Of a DNA stretch of 20,803 bases, positions 15,078-20,803 are shown one piece after another. Under the pieces are notes generated by a model. The model was not told the DNA's origin, did not search any database, and saw only the letters and a program-made list of their open reading frames with translations. The position numbers and the translations under genes were made by a program. Positions within the stretch are counted from its first letter, which is position 1. Each line of letters begins with the position of its first letter. The stretch spans positions 1-20,803 of the forward strand of contig URVK01000005.1 of assembly GCA_900551305.1 (NCBI GenBank), read 5' to 3'. This stretch comes from an uncultured Collinsella sp. Lineage in GTDB: Bacteria > Actinomycetota > Coriobacteriia > Coriobacteriales > Coriobacteriaceae.

Positions 15078-17377
15078 GTGCGACCGAGCGCGAGCATGTG
15101 ATGCCACCGCGCCCATTGATGCCGTGGACGATAGCCCTTTGTGCCGGCTTGTGTGCGAGCTGTGGGTTAGTGCTTAACATGGCGGCCGATGCGCTGCTGG
15201 GAGAGCGGGCGGCGCCCGTCAAATTGCTTATGGCCATTCCCGTTGCGGCAGCAGGGTGCATCGTATTGGCTCGGTCCTGCATGCGCCTTGTGCGGTGGAG
15301 GCGATGGCTGTATGCCGCGGCCCTCGGCCTCGTGGCGGGAGCGGTCGTGTCCGCGGGTTGGGTGATAGGGGCGCTGCGCGCTTCGAGGGCGTTGGATAAT
15401 CGGGCTGCGAGCAGTCTCGAGTTTGTTGTGTACGGCGACCCGTCCATCAATGACGGTGCGTACTCCTATACCTGTGATGCGTATGCGGGCGAAAAGCGTT
15501 TGGGTCAGGTACGGCTGTCGTGTGATCGCGAGCTTGGCGCCGGTTCGCATGTACGTGCTATCGGTCGAATTTCGCGCTTTGAGAATGATGCGTATGGGCG
15601 CTCACGCGTGCTTCGGGGCGAGCTTCGAAAGGTTAAAGTCGTCCGGTTGGTATCGATCGACGAGGGCCCTCCAGGCCCGTTGTCTTGGCTTCGAAACGAG
15701 CTCCTTGCCGTTATCGCGCCCGCGACCGATCCAGCGCGCTCGCTCATTGCCGGCGTTGTCTGCGGACGCTCGGCCGAGCTGCGTGCCCAGCCGGCGGGCG
15801 ATTGGTTTTCGGTAACGGGCACCGCACATCTTATCGCTGTCTCGGGTAGTCATCTTGCCATCGTGGGGTTTGTGATTGAGAGCGCCCTGCAACAGACACA
15901 CCTCTCCCGTGGGCTGCAGCGGGGGCTGTTGGTGCTGGCCCTCGCTGCCTATGCCGTTTTTACTGGCGCTTCTCCCTCGGCCGTGCGCGCGTGCTGCATG
16001 GTGGCGGCGGCGCTTGTCGCCAACAGCGCCGGACGTCGTCGGCATGGCCTCTCGGCTCTGTTCGTCACTATGGCAATCTTTGTGTTGCTGCGTCCGACGG
16101 TATTGTTCGAAATGGGTTTTCAGCTTTCGTGCGTCAGTGTTTTTGCCATCCTTTGTTTTTGCCCCTACGCCACCTACGCCTTGGGCGAGCTGGGCATGCC
16201 ATCGGGTGTCGCCAGCGTTTTGTCTGTCACGCTGTGCTCGCAGCTGGCGACACTTCCCGTTACGATTCCCGCATTTGAGACGTTTTCGCTCATTGCCCCA
16301 CTTGCAAATGCCGTGATCGGTCCGGTGATAAGCGTGCTGCTCGCTGTATCGGTTGTGCTGGTGCCCTGCTCGCTTGTGCCGCTGCTGCGTCACGGGGCGC
16401 TCGTGGTGCCCATGATTGTCGCCCGCTGTGCGCTGTTCTTTGAACAGCTCTTTGCTGCCGTTCCGGGCGCATCCGTAAGCGTGCCGCCCGATACGCCCTT
16501 GGTATATGTGGTGCCGTTCGCGCTGGTGGCCATCTTGGTCTGGTGGCCACGCCCCCGCGCGCGGAGCATGGCAGCGGGGCTGCTGTGTTTAATGCTCGCA
16601 GCGGGTGTTCCGTATGTCTATTGGGATCGATGTGCGCCGCCTTCGGTAACGGTCCTCGATGTTGGCCAGGCCGATGCGATTCTGGTTCGTCAGGGTGGCG
16701 CCGTGGCACTCGTCGACTGTGGGCTCGATGACCGCGTGGTGTCGGCGTTGGTTCGCAATAACGTCCACCATATCGACGCCGTCTTCGTGACGCATTGGGA
16801 CGAAGACCATTGGGGCGGTCTTCCCGACGTACTCGATCGTTTTTCGGTTGGAACCATTGCAGTCGCGGCCGATGCACTTGACGGCGCGCCTACTGAGGTC
16901 CTGAATCGCCCGGGTGTAACGTATCGGCAGGTGGCTCGCGGAGACACGGTCGATATCGGCGCATTTCGGGCTCGTGTGATGTGGCCGTTTGACACGGTGG
17001 ATGGCGAGGGCAATGAGGACTCTCTTGTTTTGCTGCTCTCCTACGCTCAGGAAGGCAAGAGCCTGCGCGTGCTCCTTACTGGTGACGCCGAGCTCGATCA
17101 GGAGCGCGAGTTTGTACAGGAGGTGGGAGATATCGATGTGCTCAAGCTGGGGCATCATGGCTCAAAAGTTTCCGTCGACACAGACCTGCTGGGCACGCTT
17201 AAGCCCGAGTTCTCTATTGCGAGCGCCGGCGAGGGGAATCGTTACGGCCATCCGTCGGATGCCTGCATCGATGCAGTTAAGGAAGCGGGTGGTGCGTTCG
17301 CATGCACCATCGAACACGGCGACATTACCGTCACGCCGACCGCGAAGGGCTTTGCCATGCGATGCCAGCGACCGTGA
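15074..17377 (+). CDS. comEC: DNA internalization channel ComEC/Rec2
   Basis: ComEC forms the inner-membrane channel that imports single-stranded DNA. The 767-aa protein has several N-terminal membrane helices, a DUF4131-like extracellular domain, the Competence core with GTAHLIAVSGSHLAIV (249-264), further helices to about residue 520, and a C-terminal metallo-beta-lactamase-like domain (about 525-767). In that domain TVLDVGQADAILV, the metal motif HWDEDH (574-579), TGDAE and GHHGSK (about 693) are visible, so the nuclease-type residues are kept. The ATG sits in an ATGA overlap with comEA; the TTG upstream at 15062 is not needed. The complete gene pair suggests DNA uptake capacity. Confidence 0.94.
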   Translation: MSATEREHVMPPRPLMPWTIALCAGLCASCGLVLNMAADALLGERAAPVKLLMAIPVAAAGCIVLARSCMRLVRWRRWLYAAALGLVAGAVVSAGWVIGALRASRALDNRAASSLEFVVYGDPSINDGAYSYTCDAYAGEKRLGQVRLSCDRELGAGSHVRAIGRISRFENDAYGRSRVLRGELRKVKVVRLVSIDEGPPGPLSWLRNELLAVIAPATDPARSLIAGVVCGRSAELRAQPAGDWFSVTGTAHLIAVSGSHLAIVGFVIESALQQTHLSRGLQRGLLVLALAAYAVFTGASPSAVRACCMVAAALVANSAGRRRHGLSALFVTMAIFVLLRPTVLFEMGFQLSCVSVFAILCFCPYATYALGELGMPSGVASVLSVTLCSQLATLPVTIPAFETFSLIAPLANAVIGPVISVLLAVSVVLVPCSLVPLLRHGALVVPMIVARCALFFEQLFAAVPGASVSVPPDTPLVYVVPFALVAILVWWPRPRARSMAAGLLCLMLAAGVPYVYWDRCAPPSVTVLDVGQADAILVRQGGAVALVDCGLDDRVVSALVRNNVHHIDAVFVTHWDEDHWGGLPDVLDRFSVGTIAVAADALDGAPTEVLNRPGVTYRQVARGDTVDIGAFRARVMWPFDTVDGEGNEDSLVLLLSYAQEGKSLRVLLTGDAELDQEREFVQEVGDIDVLKLGHHGSKVSVDTDLLGTLKPEFSIASAGEGNRYGHPSDACIDAVKEAGGAFACTIEHGDITVTPTAKGFAMRCQRP

Positions 17378-17385
17378 TGCCGTCG

Positions 17386-17415
17386 TTGGCGCGGGACCAA
17401 CCCCTGGGCTAAAAT
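17386..17415 (+). promoter_or_regulatory. holA promoter (TTGGCG-18-TAAAAT)
   Basis: A -35 (TTGGCG, 17386-17391) and -10 (TAAAAT, 17410-17415) are 18 bp apart, with GGGC before the -10. Transcription would start about 35 bases before the holA ATG, just past the comEC stop. Confidence 0.6.
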
Positions 17416-17455
17416 GGCACGGTACAAACATGAGAGCCTGCGAGAGGGGAGCGCA

Positions 17456-18418
17456 ATGTCCGAAACCGGTCTGCTGCCGGCATATCTGATCGTCGGTAGC
17501 GATGGGGTCAAGCGCGACCACGCCGTCTCGCGTATGAAAGCTCGCTTGGAAAAGTCGGGTATGGTTGAGTTCAACCTCGATGAACGCGACATGACGAAAG
17601 ATCCCGATATCGAGTCGATCATCGGCTCGCTCAATACCTTTCCCATGGGCAGCGAGTTTCGCCTGGTGATCCTCGACGGCTGCTCCAAGCTTGCCAAGGC
17701 GGTCTCGGAACCGCTTGTCGAGTACCTCGCAAGTCCCAGCCCCACGACGGTCTGTCTCATTATTGCCGACTCACTTGCCAAGAATACGCGCCTGTATAAG
17801 GCAATCGCCAAGATTGACAAGAAGGCCGTGATCGACTGTTCGGGCACCAAGCGCTGGGAGCTCCCGCGCCGCGTGCAGCAGATGGCGACGCAGCACGGAA
17901 AGTCCATCTCTACGGCCGCCGCCGAGGAGCTCGTTTCGCGCTCGGGCGAGAACACTCGTATGCTCGATAACGACTTGGCCAAGCTTGCCCAGATGGTCGA
18001 GGCGCCACAAATTGAGCTTGCCGATGTAGAGCGCTGGATCGTGCGCACGGCCGAAGTTCAGCCCTGGGACTTTCTCAATGCGGTCTCGGCCCGTGACATG
18101 CGCCGCTCGCTTGAGCTCTTCAATCTACTGCCCGCCAAGAGCTATGTGTGGACCTACACGCTGCTGTGCGGGCGCATTCGCGAGCTTATCGTCGCCAAGA
18201 CACTCGATGCGCGTGGACAGGGTCGTGAGCTGGCCGCGACGCTCAAGCTTCAGGCCTGGCAGGTCAAAAATCACCTTACCTGGGCGCGTCGTTTTTCGAT
18301 GACCGAGCTCGTTGCCGCGCTCGAGGGTGCCGTCGATGTGGAGCTCGCGCTCAAGGGTTCGGCTGATTCGGAGACCGCGCTTTTGCTCTGGATTACGAAC
18401 ATCTTGAGAAAATCGTGA
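17456..18418 (+). CDS. holA: DNA polymerase III delta subunit
   Basis: HolA opens the beta clamp as part of the clamp loader. The 320-aa product begins with [16 protein letters not shown], the usual first strand and helix of the family. It continues with a clamp-contacting N-domain (about 20-135), a segment with [20 protein letters not shown] (middle domain) and a helical C-terminal collar (about 205-320, [10 protein letters not shown] to the end). The ATG at 17456 is preceded by GAGAGGGGAG; an upstream in-frame ATG lies almost on the promoter and was rejected. Placement after comEC and before rpsT is widely conserved in Gram-positive bacteria. Confidence 0.92.
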   Translation: MSETGLLPAYLIVGSDGVKRDHAVSRMKARLEKSGMVEFNLDERDMTKDPDIESIIGSLNTFPMGSEFRLVILDGCSKLAKAVSEPLVEYLASPSPTTVCLIIADSLAKNTRLYKAIAKIDKKAVIDCSGTKRWELPRRVQQMATQHGKSISTAAAEELVSRSGENTRMLDNDLAKLAQMVEAPQIELADVERWIVRTAEVQPWDFLNAVSARDMRRSLELFNLLPAKSYVWTYTLLCGRIRELIVAKTLDARGQGRELAATLKLQAWQVKNHLTWARRFSMTELVAALEGAVDVELALKGSADSETALLLWITNILRKS

Positions 18419-18467
18419 TGATACCTGCCTATTTGACAAATTCGTTCTATCCCTTTGTGGGGGAGCG

Positions 18468-18476
18468 TGCTATAGT
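18468..18476 (+). promoter_or_regulatory. rpsT promoter (extended -10, TGC-TATAGT)
   Basis: GTGCTATAGT is identical to the -10 region of rpmB. Transcription would start near 18483. A perfect -35 hexamer TTGACA lies at 18433, but it is 32 bp from this -10, too far to pair with it. Confidence 0.6.
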
Positions 18477-18481
18477 AGGCG

Positions 18482-18529
18482 CTTGCATGACCTCACCGTG
18501 TCTCAGAGGTGTCATACATTTTTTGCAAG
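18482..18529 (+). promoter_or_regulatory. rpsT leader hairpin with U tract (possible attenuator)
   Basis: TGACCTC (18488-18494) pairs with GAGGTGTCA (18506-18514, two-base bulge). After TACA comes a run of six T. An outer CTTGCA/TGCAAG pair (18482-18487 and 18524-18529) closes the fold just upstream of the AAAGGAA ribosome-binding site. S20 is known to control its own synthesis in some bacteria, but the mechanism here is my inference. Confidence 0.4.
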
Positions 18530-18551
18530 GAACTCGAAAGGAACTCCAGAA

Positions 18552-18818
18552 GTGGCAAACATCAAGTCTCAGAAGAAGCGTATCCGCACCAATGAGGCAG
18601 CTCGCATGCGTAACAAGGCTGTCAAGTCCGAGCTCAAGACGCTGACCAAGCACGTCCAGTCCGCCGTCGCCGAGGGCGACGCCGAGAAGGCCCAGGCTGC
18701 CCTCAAGACCGTCACCAAGCGTCTCGACATGGCTGCCGCCAAGCATGTTATCCACAAGAACCAGGCTTCTAACCGCAAGTCCGGTCTTGCCAAGCTCGTG
18801 AACAGCATCAACGCCTAA
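18552..18818 (+). CDS. rpsT: 30S ribosomal protein S20
   Basis: S20 is a helical primary-binding protein of the small subunit. The 88-aa product starts [21 protein letters not shown] (from residue 1, split after the initiator) and has the family's repeated basic helices, ending [17 protein letters not shown]. The GTG at 18552 is eight bases after AAAGGAA; upstream in-frame codons would extend through the leader and look unlike S20. A non-ATG start is a known feature of rpsT in several bacteria and may limit its translation. The gene has its own promoter and terminator. Confidence 0.93.
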   Translation: MANIKSQKKRIRTNEAARMRNKAVKSELKTLTKHVQSAVAEGDAEKAQAALKTVTKRLDMAAAKHVIHKNQASNRKSGLAKLVNSINA

Positions 18819-18852
18819 GTTGTAAATTTCACACCACACAGATTACGCGCAT

Positions 18853-18889
18853 AAATGGAGCCTGTTTTATGGAACAGGCTCCATTTTTT
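18853..18889 (+). terminator. rpsT intrinsic terminator
   Basis: A perfect 14-bp stem (18853-18866 with 18873-18886, core AATGGAGCCTGTT) with a six-base loop is followed by a T run to 18889. It ends rpsT and lies only 25 bases before the lepA start. Confidence 0.9.
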
Positions 18890-18901
18890 GTACCGCTCGG
18901 G

Positions 18902-18907
18902 TAAGAT
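18902..18907 (+). promoter_or_regulatory. lepA -10 element (TAAGAT), giving a probably leaderless mRNA
   Basis: TAAGAT ends seven bases before the lepA ATG, so transcription would start at or next to the A of the start codon. No Shine-Dalgarno sequence is present and the upstream terminator blocks read-through from rpsT. All three facts fit a leaderless transcript. No clear -35 is visible because that position falls within the terminator stem. Confidence 0.55.
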
Positions 18908-18914
18908 AGTCCGC

Positions 18915-20726
18915 ATGAATACTTCAATTGACATTTCCCACATCCGCAACTTCTCGATCGTTGCGCACATCGACCATGGCAAGTCCACGATCAGTGACCG
19001 CATCCTCGAGCTCACCCATACCGTCGACGAGCGCGACATGGAGTCACAGCTGCTCGACACCATGGATATCGAGCGCGAGCGCGGCATCACGATCAAGTCC
19101 AACGCCGTTCGCGTCTCCTACGACGCCGACGATGGCGAGACGTATCAGTTCAACCTGATCGATACGCCGGGCCACGTGGACTTTACCTATGAGGTCTCGC
19201 GTTCGCTGGCCGCCTGTGAGGGCGCGGTGCTCGTCGTCGACGCCACGCAGGGCGTCGAGGCGCAGACCGTCTCCAACGCGACGCTCGCCATGAACGCCAA
19301 CCTGGATATCGTGCCCGCTATCAACAAGATCGACCTGCCCTCGGCGCACCCCGACGAGGTCAAGACCGAGATCGAGGACGACCTGGCGATCCCTGCCGAC
19401 GATGCCGTATGCGTATCGGGCAAGACCGGCGAGGGCATCCACGATCTGCTGGAGTCCATCGTCTTTTTGATCTCTCCGCCCAAGGGCGATGCGAACGCGC
19501 CACTTAAGGCGCTCATCCTGGACTCGTATTTTGATGAGTACCGCGGCGTCGTTGCCACGGTCCGTGTCTTTGACGGCTCCATCAAGAAGGGCGATACCCT
19601 GCTTATGATGCAGGCTGAGGGCGACTTTTTGGTCGATGGCGTTGGCGTCAAGCGTCCCGCCGAGACCCCGGTCGATGCGCTGACGGTCGGCGAGGTGGGC
19701 TACGTGGTCACGGGCCTGAAGGACCCCGAGGCCGTTCGCGTGGGCGATACCCTTACGTGGGCGTCGAATCCCTGTCCCGAGCCGCTTCCCGGCTACCGCG
19801 AGGCCAAGCCCATGGTCTACACGGGCCTGTTTCCGATCGACAACAAGGATTACGAGAACCTACGCGACGCTCTCGATAAGCTGCACGTCAACGACCCGTC
19901 GTTGGTGTGGGAGCCCGAGACCTCGGTGGCGCTCGGCTTTGGTTTCCGCGTGGGCTTCTTGGGCCTGCTGCATATGGAGGTCGTCAAGGAGCGCCTAGAG
20001 CGCGAGTTCAACCTGGACCTCATTGCCACGAGTCCCTCGGTGGACTATCACGTTTACAAGACCGACGGTGAGATGATCGATGTCCGCAGCCCTCAGGATC
20101 TGCCCGAGGCCACGCGCATCGAGCGCATTGAGGAGCCTTACCTCAAGGCCAAGATTATCTGCCCGCCCGAGTATACGGGTGCTGTCATGCAGCTCGCTAT
20201 CGAGCACCGCGGAATTACAACCGACATGATCCATCTCACGAGCAAATCGGTCGAGATGCGCTTTGATATGCCCCTCGCCGAGCTCATCTTGGACTTCTTT
20301 GACCAGCTCAAGAGCCGCACCAAGGGCTATGCCTCGCTCGACTATGAGTTCAACGAGTATCGTCCCTCCGAGCTCGTCAAGCTCGATATCCTGCTTTCGG
20401 GTGATGAAGTGGACGCGCTTTCGTTTATCGTGCACAAGGACAAGGCCTATGGCCTGGCCCGCGGGCTGTGCGACAAACTCAAGGAAATCATTCCGCGCCA
20501 GCTGTTCGAGGTGCCCATCCAGGGCGCTATCGGCAACAAGATTATCGCCCGCTCTACCGTTAAGGCGCGCCGCAAGGACGTTTTGGCCAAGTGCTATGGC
20601 GGCGATATCTCGCGTAAGCGCAAGCTGCTCGAGAAACAGAAAGAGGGCAAGAAGCGCATGAAGGCCATCGGTTCGGTCGAGGTCCCGCAGGAGGCCTTTA
20701 TGGCGATCCTCAAGGTGGACGAGTAG
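18915..20726 (+). CDS. lepA: Elongation factor 4 (LepA), ribosome-associated GTPase
   Basis: LepA/EF4 is a translational GTPase linked to ribosome assembly and to elongation under stress. The 603-aa length is standard. GTPase motifs are G1 AHIDHGKS (17-24), G2 RGIT (56-59), G3 DTPGH (83-87) and G4 NKID (137-140), followed by SGKTGEG. The EF-G-like domains II, III and V follow, and then the LepA-specific C-terminal domain with [23 protein letters not shown] (split, about 565-587). I chose ATG 18915 because its product matches the usual LepA N-terminus ([16 protein letters not shown]). Upstream in-frame codons run into the rpsT terminator and have no family resemblance. Confidence 0.95.
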   Translation: MNTSIDISHIRNFSIVAHIDHGKSTISDRILELTHTVDERDMESQLLDTMDIERERGITIKSNAVRVSYDADDGETYQFNLIDTPGHVDFTYEVSRSLAACEGAVLVVDATQGVEAQTVSNATLAMNANLDIVPAINKIDLPSAHPDEVKTEIEDDLAIPADDAVCVSGKTGEGIHDLLESIVFLISPPKGDANAPLKALILDSYFDEYRGVVATVRVFDGSIKKGDTLLMMQAEGDFLVDGVGVKRPAETPVDALTVGEVGYVVTGLKDPEAVRVGDTLTWASNPCPEPLPGYREAKPMVYTGLFPIDNKDYENLRDALDKLHVNDPSLVWEPETSVALGFGFRVGFLGLLHMEVVKERLEREFNLDLIATSPSVDYHVYKTDGEMIDVRSPQDLPEATRIERIEEPYLKAKIICPPEYTGAVMQLAIEHRGITTDMIHLTSKSVEMRFDMPLAELILDFFDQLKSRTKGYASLDYEFNEYRPSELVKLDILLSGDEVDALSFIVHKDKAYGLARGLCDKLKEIIPRQLFEVPIQGAIGNKIIARSTVKARRKDVLAKCYGGDISRKRKLLEKQKEGKKRMKAIGSVEVPQEAFMAILKVDE

Positions 20727-20731
20727 GTCCC

Positions 20732-20803
20732 ATGGCGCTTTCTGAATACAGTACGCGGCTGCTGGGTGCCTATGCCGAGCAGCCGTTCCTTATGGCTCCC
20801 ATG
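20732..20803 (+). CDS. Probable tRNA-dihydrouridine synthase, 5' part only
   Basis: Twenty-four codons are visible before the window ends, starting MALSEYSTRLLGAYAEQ and ending PFLMAPM. The PxLMAPM motif is the usual first strand of Dus-family FMN enzymes, which reduce uridine to dihydrouridine in tRNA. In that family it is followed by AGVTD. The start lies five bases after lepA. I see no strong ribosome-binding site (AGTAGGTCC), so coupling to lepA is likely. The call rests on a short motif only. Confidence 0.5.
   Translation, partial: MALSEYSTRLLGAYAEQPFLMAPM

Noticed and set aside
18433..18438. Perfect -35 TTGACA upstream of rpsT
   Set aside because: No -10 lies at 16-18 bp; the extended -10 at 18468 is 32 bp away.

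Overview
The window looks like a chromosomal segment of a GC-rich, anaerobic actinobacterium of the class Coriobacteriia, most likely Collinsella or a close relative. This is an inference from gene content and codon use. The pointers are an actinobacterial-type integration host factor (mIHF) next to gmk and rpoZ, a PyrR-led pyr operon using the NAD-linked PyrK/PyrD (type 1B) dihydroorotate dehydrogenase, a fermentative AdhE, and the comEA-comEC-holA-rpsT-lepA order.

Layout. Bases 1-1469 hold an IS3-family (IS150-group) insertion sequence with two overlapping frames joined by an A-AAA-AAA slippery site. After a bidirectional terminator come two minus-strand genes: a small APH/choline-kinase-fold phosphotransferase, and adhE, which is split by three frame breaks. 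Bases 5062-5563 are gene-poor and contain the decayed remnant of a REP-associated (Y1) transposase between perfect 17-bp inverted repeats. rpmB follows on the minus strand. From about 6044 to 11501 runs the plus-strand pyr operon: a structured leader with an attenuator-like terminator, then pyrR-pyrB-pyrC-pyrK-pyrD-pyrF, tightly spaced or overlapping except for a 92-bp pyrC-pyrK gap. pyrD carries one frame break with about nine codons missing. Next come mihF-gmk-rpoZ-thiI, the DNA-uptake pair comEA-comEC, holA, rpsT, lepA and the first 24 codons of a probable tRNA-dihydrouridine synthase.

How the genes work together. The pyr genes take carbamoyl phosphate and aspartate through to orotate and from OMP to UMP; pyrE and the carbamoyl phosphate synthase genes are not in this window. 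gmk, rpoZ, rpmB, rpsT, lepA and thiI serve nucleotide supply, transcription and translation. ComEA and ComEC would bind and import DNA.

Most of the window is ordinary core genome. I see no convincing undescribed multi-gene system. The points most worth a second look are the pyr leader with two mutually exclusive hairpins but no recognisable PyrR-binding consensus, a probably leaderless lepA mRNA, a recurring extended -10 promoter element, the inverted-repeat-bounded transposase relic, a structured pyrF-mihF intergenic region, and four small apparent deletions confined to adhE and pyrD that look more like sequence errors than biology.
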